From positions 372,001 to 436,000 of the forward strand of contig JAQOTA010000035.1 of the NCBI GenBank assembly GCA_029532415.1: 64,000 nucleotides of DNA, given 5' to 3'. The position numbers and the translations under genes are program-made. Origin of the DNA: Marasmius tenuissimus (taxonomy: Eukaryota > Basidiomycota > Agaricomycetes > Agaricales > Marasmiaceae). The notes beneath the pieces were generated by a model, which worked only from the letters and a program-made list of their open reading frames with translations, did no database searches and was not told the DNA's origin. This document shows, in pieces, positions 1 through 11,364 of this stretch; within the stretch, counting starts at the first letter, position 1; each line of letters opens with the position of its first letter.

Positions 1-180
1 TAATCACCCAGCTGTGAACACCTCTCGCGCTGCCGATGTTCGCCTGCTAATCTACTAGTGAGAACTGCATATGGGCCTGAAACGTCAGCGAGCGATGGCC
101 GTGACAGACGATTCAACGCATATGTATTCAAAATCGTTTTGATTTTGATCCGTTCCCCCGCTTATGACGTCGGCGTTGAT

Positions 181-572
181 ATTACAGCTCTTTGCGAAAA
201 GGTTGGCACACATTTCACAGATTGTAGATATAGAAGAATAAATTGGCGAACGTAGATGGCGGCTTCGCCCCTTCGGTCCACATCCGTTCGATGTTTTGGA
301 CATCTTACGGGAGGGTTTGAGGCGCGTTTCGAGGGGCAGACGTGGGTAGCTGTGCCTTCGAAGATGTTTGATGTGGCCTCGGAGATGTTTGATGTGGATT
401 CAGAGGTGTTTGGAGTGGATTCGGAGATGTTTGGGCTGGACTCGGAGGTGTTTGAAGCGGGTTTACTGCCGCTCGTATCTCTTCGCCTCGCTCAACCCTT
501 CTTCATTTATTTTTCTATATATCTCATCTTCCCAGCTTATGCCATCCTTTTCGCAAAGGGCTGTAAACGCTT
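181..572. repeat. Degenerate inverted repeat around a minisatellite
   Basis: The segment at about 181-247 and the reverse complement of about 506-572 match imperfectly. Both contain the string CTTTGCGAAAAGG followed by an A-rich stretch ending in AATAAAT. The arms are about 65 bp and enclose the 358-462 minisatellite. This could be an old hairpin-type mobile element or a local inversion-duplication. I could not define its ends or a target-site duplication. Confidence 0.4.
358..462 (+). repeat. 21-bp minisatellite, five units
   Basis: Five consecutive 21-nt units begin at 358, 379, 400, 421 and 442. Each has the pattern TCgGAGaTGTTTGatgTGGAt with a few substitutions. Read in frame they give a heptapeptide of the form S-E-M/V-F-x-x-D, but no convincing gene surrounds them. 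The unit is a multiple of three, which is compatible with a former coding role; this is not evidence of one. Confidence 0.8.
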
Positions 573-766
573 GCTTTACATTGCTACTGCAGCTGAAGTC
601 GTTCGAGCTTCTCCGATTCGATTGACAATCAAATTGAACTGTAACTCCAAGCAGAAGGGGGAGTCCGAGCGGGGCGGAGCCGTAAACCTCGAGTGACAAT
701 CTAGGTATGATGCTGGCGTTCAGCCCGAGATGTAGTCAGGGAGCAAAGGGATTTGAAACAAGTCTT

Positions 767-1530
767 TTAAAGTGTATACCTAAACTCCGGTGCCCGATCC
801 CCCATCGCCCTAATCTCCTCAGCGCTCCTCTTCACTCCTCGTTCTTCCTCCTCCCTGATAACACGCTCCTTCCGCCTATTAGCACAATAATGCGCCAGCG
901 TAACGATAGGAACCACGATGAGTCCGATTTCGATGAACATGAACGATATTCCGTCTGCCAATAAGTACTCAATTTGAGCGACCCGATGCAGATTCAAATA
1001 GTACTTACGTCCAAGGACAAACCCCGACCTATTCCCACCATCTCCATGATACACATTTGAAGCCACAACTCCCCTCACATTCGCAAGAACAACCTAAAAA
1101 GCCATGCCAACCGCACGTTTGTACTGACCCGCGAGGTTATTCCCTAGCCTGGCGAATATAACTCGCTTAACAACACTCAAACCTTGCAAGCAAAGACGCA
1201 CCAGGCAAGGACCCCAGGTACCCCAGAATGCGTCCCCATAAAACACAGGAACGTTGCAAAATACTTTACACCAGGCGAGGAGCTCGAGATCATAATCCTG
1301 AATACAATGAGAGAGTGAATGAATGAGGCGTAGATAAACGGGGACCGGAGTTTCGTTTTGTCGGAAAGGTAGGCGAAGGTACAGAGTGTGATGGCTTGCG
1401 TATCGGTTTCGTAACTTGTAAGTTCACATAGAGGAGGATATTGAGGGGCGAAAGACTCACTAGCGGCGATGTATGGAGGAACGGTGAGGAGGTTACTTAT
1501 GGTGGAAGGGTACCCGAAGCTATAACAAAG
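767..1530 (-). pseudogene. MFS transporter (allantoate/anion permease type), C-terminal remnant
   Basis: The minus strand encodes the C-terminal half of a fungal major facilitator of the Dal5/allantoate-permease type. Visible family landmarks are YPSTISNLLTVPPYIAA, then YLSDKTKLRSPFIYASF, then GVPGVLAW, LGNNLAGQYKRAVGMAF, and a tail ending GDRAPEFRYTL. Three good introns fit: 1460-1395 (66 nt), 1201-1149 (53 nt) and 1008-955 (54 nt), all GT..AG and all joining the expected frame. Between MAF and VVLANVRG there is an in-frame TAG (1096-1094) where family members have a codon for Gln or similar. Upstream of about 1530 the homology dissolves, so the first six or so membrane helices are missing. 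With the N-terminal half gone and a stop in a helix it cannot make a working transporter. Read-through or a sequencing error at the TAG would not restore the lost half. No neighbour suggests a substrate. Confidence 0.85.
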
Positions 1531-4305
1531 GAGTCGGGCGCATAAGCGGGAGAAAGGGTCGATTGTTGCAAGTGAAAGAAGCTTGCGCTTTGATAATCGT
1601 TCTGTTGCGCAGTAAGAGTGAAAACGATCAGCCGGCAAGTCCACCCGTGTTCGAAGACACATTCTGACTTACGGTAGAAACAGCGTGATGGAATACACTA
1701 GTAGCCTCTCGAGAAGACGATACGTACTAGTATAAAACCCCGGGAAAGAGCCCTGCCTCCGCTATCCCGAGGAAGACACGACATATGACGAGCTGAGGGT
1801 AACTAAAGGCTGATCAACGTTCCTCGTAAACCAGAGGCGAAGACCAGACTGACTTTTTGACCAATCCCATGAGCGTCCTGGATGACGCAGTATTAGTATC
1901 CGAGTCAGTGTGCTCAAAAGAATTCCTCCAGCTCACATACACTGTGAGGGTGGCGTTGGTTGATTATCATCCGAGTGATGACTGCTAATCAACAACCAAC
2001 CTAACTTTGGCTAGTTATTGGTTGATCCAGTTCAGACAACCATCTTAGCTGACTTTACGGAGCTGATTTTTAGCCAAGGACCGGATGGAACAATTGGTTG
2101 GTGAGCTGTGAGAATATTCATGAGGTCAGATGATGCGATAAACACAAATGCAAACAATTTTTTTTGTTGCTCGCGGCCTAAGTCAGCAACTCTGTCAGTC
2201 TGTTATCCTCCACTATCATGGATCAAGACGCTCAACACACGACACTAAGAAACCCGTCAACACTGAAACCTGCTACAAGATCCTCTTATGCAATCCAAAC
2301 TACCCATCGCAACTCATCAAAACTAACATTCCCAGATGAAGAACTTTACTGGCCGCGGCCCGCAGTAGACCTCTGTGGGCAGCAGAGCCCATTGAGACTG
2401 GAGCAGCGAAAAGCCAGCGCTGGGTTACGGGCAGCATAAAAGGTGCACTGAAAGGGCCATTCTATTTTCATCGTGATACTGAGCTCAACATACATATAGC
2501 TATACCGAGTACCCGAAGAACAGACCAATCAGACGGTTATACCCTTCGTTAAGGTTCATTTCTGTGAGTAATGTTCAACTTGCCGTAGCGAGCACAGCTA
2601 ATTGGGGCCACCACAGCTTGACAGTTGCTCCCTGCCTCCTGCTTCCTGCCATCCAAAATCAACATGGAATACCACGTGCCATTGTGAGTTCCAACGTCCA
2701 CCCTTCGTCGACTTCCAAGCTTGGTTCTTCTGACCATATCTTCCAGTGCAAATAAAACATCAATATCGGTGGAAGCATTCAATTTAGATGTGAGAGGTAT
2801 TTGTCAGGCTAAAGAGGTATCAGCAATGGAGAAAACCTGCTGTCAGTGTGGAGGGCCGAGGCTGGAGTGAGTGTCCATCACGTATGGAGCACTTCAAACA
2901 CTGACTCACTCTTGCCTTTTTGCAGTTGAATACCACCTCTCATTGAACGGTTGGTGTAGTGCACGCAGTGTTGGTCAATCTATAAGCTCATGTAGTCCTT
3001 ACCCGCAATTTGTTGTTCACATTACCATGTATATATATATATCTGCTAATACATTTCTACTATTTCTGCTACCACAAACCACATAGTGAGGCCCAGTGAA
3101 TCCTGATAGCGCCCAGCTGGTAGGGTAATATAATCCTAAATCAGCCCATGGGATCAACCTGATGTTGGTTGGGTTTCAGTAGGTACAGCTGGTACCTGCC
3201 CCTACAAATTCACTGGTTGAAAGTGGCCATTATAGTATGAAGAGCAACCTATGGGCTTTGGTCAAAAATCAACCTACAACCAGCCGACGGCTGGTTTATA
3301 AGCAAACAACCGATGACTGATTTCCCGGGTTGATTTCCATCCAATTTCGCCCGCACAGAGATAACTGTTCCCCATAACACCTAGTCAAAGAGTATGAGAA
3401 CGGTACTTTGGGCAGGCTAAGAGTAGAATTTCGCACCGTGATTCCCGGAAGCCATCTAAAAGGACGTTACTCCACTCAGCACTTGTCAAGGGGAACCGTG
3501 TTCAACTCACATCCGCGGCCTAGCCCTCTTCAAAATCAGGCTGTCAGTCGAGTGGAACAATTAGTGGCAACTGACGGCACAACGGGCTCCCGTACTCACT
3601 TTGACGGACACTCGAAGATACAGTAAGGCTATATAGTGAAGTGTAAATGGTGAGCTTTGCAAGGGAGGTGAGTAAGATAAGGATTACACTCACAATAAAA
3701 AACATGGTCTAACGAGGAGAAACGGAAAGGGATGAAAATCACCCTACTAGTAAGAAAGCAAGATTCACCAAAACTTGAATGAAACCAAGAGCACACGCGA
3801 ACCTCGATCCAAAAACGACATGCAATACATCAGTCCCAGAATCGGTAGAAGCCCGAGATCTATTTTCCGCCATATCCGAGTCTCTTGCTCTGGTGTCATG
3901 TCCGGCGGATTCTTCCTGTCCTCGCTGTAGCTTTCGGGCATGTTTGTTCAGTCAACAAGAGTTTTGTTCGCAAAATTAGAGTGTTGAAGAGAGGAAGCGA
4001 AATGCCTTGCCACCATTCCGGTGCAGGTTTATAAAGTGCCAAAAATTTCTGTTGCTCCTGCGCCATTGCTGCGAACCGAAAATAAGCATAACCCTTGTTC
4101 TCCTCTCGACTTCTTTTGGCTAGCAACCAGTAGTACTTGCTCGGTGCAACAACTCGGAAGCGGGAAGACAGATGCTCGGCGGACAGATGCTACGTGTTGA
4201 TGTCATCCATCCGATTGATAGGTTTGGATGTTTGTTTTCCGTTCACAGTCAATGCGATGACACAAGATGATAGTAAGGTCCTCGCTGTCGGGTCCTATGA
4301 CAATT
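1531..4305. other. No recognisable gene; decayed repeats
   Basis: I see no ORF with family resemblance here. About 1955-2100 and 3220-3345 contain related short words in opposite orientation (GGTTGATTTTTgaCCAAag on one side, GCTGATTTTTAGCCAAGG on the other, with several TCAACC/GGTTGA blocks). This may be the footprint of an old non-autonomous DNA transposon of about 1.4 kb, but the ends are too worn to place. A minus-strand frame at 3896-4126 reads like protein in part but has no family I know. Confidence 0.3.
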
Positions 4306-4596
4306 CATACTATATTTGCACCAGTAGTGAAAAGTGTCCCAGAAGTGAAAAAAATCGTGAAATTCGAGTAGTGTGCCATCCGTAGCTACCGGCTGGCTTC
4401 CACAAATTTTTCTACATATAATACGACCTATATCTTCATACCCCGCTATGTTGAATGGTGGTCCATGAGGAAACACAAGCTGAGGATCTTTGTTTTGATG
4501 TAAATCATGAGTTTTTGGGCGTGACAGCCTTTGGATTCCATGAAAAAATGATTTCATGGGACCACACTTCCTCAATAGTGATTCTAGTATAGGCGG
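4306..4596. mobile_element. Possible degenerate MITE
   Basis: The left edge (ACTATATTTGCACCAGTAGTG, then AAAGTGT..CCCA) and the reverse complement of the right edge (TATACTAGAATCACTATTG, then GAAGTGT..CCCA) align over about 35 bp with several mismatches. No coding capacity lies inside. The ends resemble an old terminal inverted repeat, but no clean target duplication is visible. Confidence 0.3.
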
Positions 4597-4837
4597 GATA
4601 GTTTTTCACCTTTACCGCGCACACCCGAGTCTCTGTAATGAGTGGGATGAATGGACTCTCAAGGACGCCAACCACACAAGCATGAGAGATTCAAACTCCG
4701 CTCGCCATGAGATGCCGTCAGTGCCAAACCTTCTTTCACCTATTCGCACATTGTCAGGTACTGGAGAATTGAGTCTCTCTCTTCTGTACAGAAACCAGGT
4801 TCAGGCTTTCAGGGAGGAATGTGTAGGAAAAAATGGT

Positions 4838-5149
4838 TTACACACCACGCCCATTGCCTTGCATCACAAGCTGATTCAAGAGTCCCTTCACCTTCTCAAG
4901 GTCACCCTTCTGTGACGTCTCAAGCCTCTCAAGCCTATCCAGAACCTCTGATACGACTACAGTGGTGTATTGCTGGGACAATTCGATCTGGGTGAGTTGA
5001 TTTTGATAGGTGTCATGAAGACACCACTTTTCCCTCCACCATTGGCTCACATGATTATCACATGTTCTTTTCTCATGGTCACTTACTCTACATCTTTCTT
5101 TCTCACGATTCCCTTTCTTAACCCACCACCACGCAGCTTTAACCCACAT
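4838..5149 (-). other. Unassigned ORF with a predicted coiled-coil C-terminus
   Basis: A minus-strand frame ends in a leucine-heptad stretch (VLDRLERLETSQKGDLEKVK) that looks like a short coiled coil. A second minus frame at 5631-5359 (RQQRQRAVVASLERSSRLDSD) could be an upstream exon, but I found no splice pair I trust. Between them, at about 5268, the plus strand carries a TATATAAG box followed by a GGTGAGTAG string, similar to the promoter/U5 layout of the solo LTRs elsewhere in the window. The region may be remnant transposon sequence rather than a gene. Confidence 0.25.
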
Positions 5150-5639
5150 CGCACAGCCATCCCATTATCTCATACCGACTCATTTCTTATTCATCCCTGA
5201 CCCATATTTTACTCATACACGACTCATAGGTAGCCACTTCGACTCCAGCTCTGACCGTAGGATAGGTATATAAGCTGGCCAGTCTTCACCTGGTTCCTCA
5301 TCTTGACCTCTTGTTGTTGGGACCAGGTGAGTAGTACAGTCTCCTTTGCTTTCCTTCTCTACAATAGATCTAACTTGTCGTTGGGACTAGTTTCTGCCTT
5401 ATCTCTGTCTGAGTCGAGCCTGCTGCTCCTCTCCAAGCTTGCTACCACCGCTCTCTGCCTCTGCTGTCTCCGATAGACGCTCAGCACTTTGTGACAATAG
5501 GTCCGCATCTCACGAAGGGACCATGGGACTGACTTGGGGTTTCCATCTGAATTGCAAGAGTCAGACACGAGTTCATCATTGGATTTGAGCTTGGAGGCTG
5601 AAGTAAAAGGAGGAGTTCGGACAACAGGCATGAGGGAGT

Positions 5640-8141
5640 GCAGTGGTGATGGTCAAAAAGAAACCTGACAGTGATGACATAATTCAGTTCACTGTGAACT
5701 CATTGCGTCCGCCATCCTTAGACGCGACATTCATTACCTGTTCAGTCCTGCATAACTCCTTCCTCATTAATAAATTAATTTCTTTGTCCTATTCAAATTT
5801 CAACATGTCAATGGCCCGAAACCGGTATCATCAAAGAAATTGGATGAGGCTGAGATGAAGATTCAGGAAGCAGTTGAGGGGCTCAGAAGTGGGAAATATT
5901 TGTGTTTGGGAGAGGCTGCAGAGGACTTGAAGATTCCGAAGAAGCAGATGACAATATATTGCCGCTTCACCGGAAGAACAACTGAACGGCGTGCAGCACA
6001 TCGCAAACAGCAGCTTCTGACACCAAAGCAGGAACAATGCTTGAAGGAATGGCTAGTTTGGCTCTCAACAACAGGTCACCCACTCTCCAAGCATACAATT
6101 GCACCCAAAGTAATCAGTCTCTGCGGAAAATCACCATCATGGAAGTGGATTCAAAGTTTCCTCACACGGCATTCAGAAGTCGTACTCGGGCGGCCATCTG
6201 GGCTCAATTCAAAGCAAGCAAAGGCATTGAACTATACTGTTGTCGACCACCACTTCAAGCTTCTCCAGGTGCAGTTCGATATCACGAAGATTCTGGTACA
6301 GAATTTGTGGAACATGGATGAGGTTGGAATTCAGCTCAGCAGAGGACAAAACAATGCCACAAAGGAACTCTTTTTCTTTTCTGAGAGAGATTGGAACAGA
6401 TACAAGCTGAAGAGTGATGAGCTAGAGCTGGTGATGGTACTGGAATGTGTGTGCAGATGGGACAGCGACTGTCAAACCGTGTTTTGTGTTCAAGGGGAAG
6501 CTATTTTGTGAGGAGTGGTGGGAAGTAGACAATGAGATCTTGTGCATACTTCAACTCCTCCAGATATTTTACTTCTCTGATTCATGTCTTGTTCAGGACT
6601 GGAACAACCAAGACCGGGTGGACAAATGACGAGGTCTACCTGAATTGGATCAAGATGAACTTCATCCCGCAAGCCAAGGCTCACGCTGACGCAAACTTTC
6701 CCATCATCCTCATATACAACGGACATGGTTCTCACAGTACTCTTCCTGTCATTGATGAAGCTATCGCCAACGGCATTATCATGTTCTGTCTTCCACCCCA
6801 TACAACTCACCGCCTGCAACCATGCAATGTTGGTGCATTCAGGCCTCACAAGACCATCTGGCAGCAGAAGTTAGCTGCGTATTACAACAGAGAGGGTGTC
6901 TTTCTGCCAATTCAGGATGTTGTCAAGGTCTACATGGAGACGTGTCAAGAATCCTTCAAGCTGGAGACCATCAAGCAGGCCTGGTGTAGATCCAGTATCA
7001 ATGTATCATCAACTCACCCAACTAATCCCTCAATCTTTCTACCCTCTGACTATATGATAAGTGTTTCAAGTTCTACTCAGCTTCATCTTCCTGACAAACT
7101 CTCTCAAATTCTCCTCTGCAATGATGATGATCCCCTTTTCATTGCCTCCTCATCCAACAATAGTGATACCGACGAATCAGAAGTAGAAACAGATTCCAAA
7201 GGGTCCTCTGATTCAACCATCTTGTACCCCGTGCTAGACACTACCCGGTCAGTCCCTTCACATGCATACTGTCCTCACAACGTCCCACTTAGGCACCGTT
7301 CAAGGTCAACTCAACGCAAAGGAGAAGAAGAAGAAAAGTAAGGGCCGTGCTATTCACATACATGCCTGGATCACCACATCTGTTGAGGGACACGCAGAAG
7401 CTAAGAAGCATGATGATGAGAAGCAGGCGAAAGCTGTACAGACCAAGGAGAGGGAGAAGCAGAAGCAGGACCAGGCTGTAGTGGTGCGCTCTGCATGTAT
7501 GGATGTGGGTCAGATGGTATGGTGTTCAAGCAGTCTTTATCAGAGCTCAATGTTCCTGATCTGAGGAACCTCTGTTGGAATCTGATTCTTTTTGAGGACA
7601 GGCTGAAGGCGGACCTGGTCAAGCTTGTTCAGAGTCACTTCAACACTCACCTGGAGCAGCAGGATATGGCACAGTATGTTGGGCTGTTCCCTCAAAATTG
7701 GAAACGGACCCGGAATGTGGACCAGAATCATGCACCACCTGCTACTCCATCACCTCCTGCCAGTCCCACTCACCGTCGTCGTCTTGAAGATCCAGGGCCA
7801 TCCATGTCATCGTCGAGCCGCACTGCCCTGAACAATATCACTCCGGATTTTGATAACTGACATGATTACCCAATTGGTTTGCCTGTTATTTTACTATGTG
7901 CTTGCTGAGAATATGTATTTGTGTTTTACACGCTGTATTGTTATTGGTATCGAACATTCAAACAAGAACTTCTGCTCATCACTCCAACTCACTCAGCGCT
8001 CAGCTCTCAGCTCCTGCCCATTGCCGGAGTTGCCGCCGAACGCTCGACTTGAATGTCTGGGTGTGGGTTCGCTGTCAGAGTCAGATGTCACGTGTGTCAC
8101 TTTTTTACTTCTCCGCTTATTCGAACACCTCCTGAGTTTTT
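5640..8141 (+). mobile_element. pogo/Fot1-like DNA transposon (approximate limits)
   Basis: The body of the element is defined by its transposase gene (5805-7860). The right limit lies between 7860 and about 8141, because at 8141 the sequence becomes the reverse strand of a truncated membrane-protein gene (copy E). The left limit is unknown. I searched the flanks by eye for matching terminal inverted repeats with TA duplications and found none I would defend. Confidence 0.6.
5805..7860 (+). pseudogene. pogo-type (CENP-B/DDE_1) transposase, frameshifted, catalytic Asp changed
   Basis: The N-terminal part carries a psq-like helix-turn-helix (RSGKYLCLGEAAEDLKIPKK) and a CENP-B-type DNA-binding segment with RPSGLNSKQAKAL. 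The DDE catalytic domain follows, with WNMDEVGIQL (first Asp kept), IYNGHGSH and THRLQPCNVGAF. The usual family motifs are xDGHGSH and LQPCDVG, so both later Asp residues are Asn here (AAC and AAT). An intron at 6542-6596 (GTGCAT..TTCAG, 55 nt) joins EIL to TGTTKTGWTNDEV in frame. One frameshift, consistent with loss of two bases in a TGTGTG run near 6450, breaks ECVC/ADG. The frame stops at 7341. Downstream, a Lys/Glu-rich stretch and a final frame (7495-7860) with a SAP-like helix pair (LNVPDLRNLCWNL) look like further exons. The start codon is unclear because the frame upstream of 5840 shifts. No host function is implied. Confidence 0.85.
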
Positions 8142-8232
8142 CAAAGTTCCATGTACCAGTTTCGTATGTGATTCGTGGGTCTGAGTCATCAACGACAACC
8201 CGGCGAGGGTATTAGAATGCAAAATCTGACAT
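8141..8232 (-). pseudogene. Truncated beta-sandwich membrane protein, copy E
   Basis: The minus strand from an ATG at 8232 reads MSDFAF, a TAA stop, then YPRRVVVDDSDPRITYETGT and WNFE. This matches the first 30 or so residues of copies A, B and C (for example YPRRIVVDDTDPRITYDTGT in B). Upstream it also shares the TTTCACGGTCA-like leader seen before the other ATGs. The in-frame TAA at codon 7 and the abrupt loss of similarity at about 8141 make it a dead fragment. The rest of the gene is not found on the far side of the neighbouring pogo element, so the event was not a simple clean insertion. Confidence 0.85.
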
Positions 8233-10733
8233 TGGGTACAACAAGCTTCTCTGAACCTTGACCGTGAAATAACGTGAGGTGGGGAAGGCGGCGCTGGAAA
8301 GATCCCATTGAAAAGGCCAGTCCACCTCATATACTGTAGCGGGGCATGAATGAACAGGTGATTCTCATCATATGATGTTGTTCCCCGTTACCATGTTCCA
8401 TCAGATCAATCAGTTTGGGGTAGACCCATAACTTGGGCTGAGATGTGGTTTGGGCGGAAGCGGCTAGACTACAGGTTCATCCAGAGTTTCTCGAGCTTCG
8501 AGTAAGTACTTCGGTCAATATTTTCTGAGTAAGTGACTTATAATGGCAAAGAGCTAAAACCAGTCTGGAAAGCGTCTCAATTTCTTGTTTCATCCTTTTA
8601 ACACCACCTGAACTGCATCCATGCTAGTCCCACAAGCCAAGGTCACGCACTGTCTACCGTGACACTTTGTTGATACGACGAGTGTTATTTGACCCTGGGT
8701 CTTAGCGTAAACTTGTCTTATGATAGGTTCTAGCAGCAGGGGCAAACACCCAGAAACATGCTTGAAAGTGCTTAGTTGCCAACTGGCTTTTCAACGCATT
8801 CAAAGCACACCCTAGCTACCATTCTATTGACTAAACAGGAGTACGCCATTACTTACACACATCATTTATATATCCATAAAGAGCAGTAAGAGCCTCTCAT
8901 CAACCAGCATCAGCGGTTTCTCTAAGGCCTACTCAAGGATCTGAAGAAGGACGTATACTTACCTCATTCCGCCAGTCCCGTGGGCCTCTAATTTATTGTT
9001 GGACCGGAAGAGCTGTAGGAATCATTCGTAACCTTGTTATGGTAAATCAGAATGAAAAGTCTGATGGACGATGGTACAAGTCACCAGGAGCCACTGATGA
9101 AAGACGTGCCACCACCAAGCCATGGTTGCCTGTTCTTCGGCTGAGAATGACAATAACGTATGGGCGGTTTTTGAATGATGCCATTAGAGGTGATTGATAA
9201 GCCCTGGGTCTTTGATAAACCCTTGAGGGCCTCTTTGCATGACATAAGTAGGTTTTCCTGAGCAAGAAGTGTGGGGCATAGTGCAAAGTCAGCGGACTTG
9301 AGGGGCTCGACGACCAACAGTCTAACGTGCCTGGACCTTGTATTTCTCCATTATTACCCTCCAGAAGACGAACCAAAACATTATTCTCGGCCCAGAATAC
9401 CCGTTGAACGAGAGCTGGCAAGTTTGATGGCAGGCTGTGGTCAGATCTCGTGTATCATGAATTATGTGTTTGGAGGTTATGGAGCTTGAGCTTACATCAT
9501 GCACATTTTTGAGCCTTTTTGAGCCTTTTTGGGCATTTTTGGCCAAAAAGTTGAAGGTGACATACTAGATCCAGTGGTTGATGAATTTTTTAGGTCAAGA
9601 ACTAGCTTGGAAAAGGTTGCGCAGGTCGGCAAGGTTGGCAAAGTTAGAAGGTGACGTACTAGGTTACCTCCGGGAAAGGTCCCTGGATACCAACTAGATA
9701 CCATGTTCATCCCAACCTCTATTGTCCTTCATTGTCTTGAATGCTCCCCAATGTTGGAAAGAAGGCTTGAGGAATGCCTGAGTGAAGCTTAGAGGGAAAT
9801 AAAAAGGATAACACATCCAGAAATCTAGCATAAGTGTGTTCAACTGGGGTTGCTGAGATCCAGGAAACAGTACAACACAAATAGGATAGAAGACGCCTGT
9901 GACCACCACAAATAAGAAGAGGAATGAATGAAAGAGACTTGTGGTAATAAAGTGGCCTGATTGCACCAGGAAAGACAAATGGTGGTTTTTGCAATGTCGC
10001 CAACCTTGTTGACCTTTTGGCTCCTTTTGGCCTTCAACCTGCGGAAAGGCCGAATAGGCCGGAAATGCCGGAAAATGCCGAAAGGCAATTTGACATCTTA
10101 CTGATGTAAATGGTTGCCCACCTGGGCTTCTTAGCCCTCCAGCCAGCAAATTGTCGAGGGCACAAGGCTAGATATCCGAGCAGGGACACAACTACACGAC
10201 ATTAAAAAATCAGCATTTTTTTGAAGCCGAGCTGCCAATCGGAGTATGTGCTTCCATAACTCCAAGACAATTCTCTAAAACCCTAACTCATTCAGCACAA
10301 CCGACCCCAGAAGCTATATTTGCCTTCCATTGCTGACGAGTTTGAGCTCTTGATAACCTCTACTTGTTGTCCTGGAATCCTTTTGGAATGAGGGTTTACG
10401 CCTCTTGAATATTCATATACTCATCAGGTAGAGTGACTTCCTGGTCACTCATTGCGGGCTTTGGATCAAATTGTGTGGGTTTTACTGAATCCATTTTCTC
10501 GATCGGTGGGTTTCCCAGATTTGAATTGAAGCTGGATTGGAGCTACTAGGCAAAGAAAAGTGAGCCGAATGCACTCAAGATTGATTCAGCTTACCCTACT
10601 CTATTCCTTTTTACATCTTCCCGCAGACTGTAGTCCAAGCGGTATTCCCAGCATAAACCAACCTTTACACAAGGGCAAGCGATTTTAATAGTGTCAAGTA
10701 CAAAAGAGAGATGGTGGATGGAGCTGAAACGAT
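8233..10733. other. No recognisable gene
   Basis: Only short, unconvincing frames are present. About 9505-9545 is a run of GAGCCTTTTT/GGGCATTTTT words. Near 9555 and 9650 the phrase GAAGGTGACxTACTAG occurs twice. At 10020-10085 there are repeated GGCCTTTCCG/GCATTTTCCGG-like words. These suggest decayed repetitive DNA. The stretch 10200-10730 holds nothing I can name. Confidence 0.35.
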
Positions 10734-10738
10734 TGTTC

Positions 10739-11246
10739 TGTTGAATGTGATGGATATCATGTGATACATTGTTGACGTGTTATTTACGCGTTACACACTA
10801 TTTATAGAGCTACACCTCTATGAACACTTGCGCTCTCATGCAAGAAGTATCTACGTAGCTATTGCTTCACAAATGACACTGTAGATACCTGCTACGTATG
10901 TAGTTGCATCAGGTATGATGCTCATAGTCCTTAGTGCAAGGCACAACAGACTTCAGTAGCTAAGCAGGCCAATAGGACTGCAGACACACTCATTAGTATT
11001 ATGACTATACGGCTAAATACCTACTTCTAGTAGTAGTTTCATACAATGGTAATGACTCTTACATGTACTGAAACTTGTGTATAAAAGCTGGTATTCCAAG
11101 GCCTTAAGCCTTAGGACAAATCTACTTGATTATCACCTCTCAAGCATCTTAAAGCACTCTAACTACTAGCTCTACAAGCTATCTAACCCAAGGTGAGGTT
11201 TAGGACGTTATAACCCACTGTGCAGTTTGACTATGCTGGCTCATCA
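10739..11246 (+). mobile_element. Solo LTR (Copia-like), 508 bp, TSD TGTTC
   Basis: The element starts TGTTGAATG and ends GCTGGCTCATCA. It is flanked by a perfect 5-bp direct repeat TGTTC at 10734-10738 and 11247-11251. Its start (TGTTGAAT) and end (GCTCATCA) match the two other solo LTRs at 52642 and 55416. A TATAAAAG box lies near 11082, as expected for a U3 promoter, and a GGTGAG string lies in the U5 part. No internal retrotransposon genes flank it, so it is a solo LTR left by recombination. Confidence 0.9.
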
Positions 11247-11364
11247 TGTTCCCCTTTCTTCTTCCTTTACTGTGTATATTATCGCAACTGAGATGAAGAT
11301 CTCAAAAACGTGCTAGTCAAACTTCGCCAAGATGCTGACTCAGTCATACTAGATCCAGAGCCTA

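Noticed and set aside
1177..1662. Single 161-codon minus-strand frame as an independent gene
   Set aside because: It reads through one intron and into another; only the spliced parts match the MFS transporter family.
3896..4126. Minus-strand frame with protein-like stretches
   Set aside because: No start context, splice partners or family; too short to support.
5804..8141. Terminal inverted repeats for the pogo element
   Set aside because: I compared the sequence near 8105-8141 with 3.3-5.8 kb by eye and found no pair better than chance, so I did not set exact ends.
9694..10149. Minus-strand frame with hydrophobic stretches
   Set aside because: No family resemblance, no splice or promoter context, and it overlaps repeated GGCCTTT/GCATTTT words.
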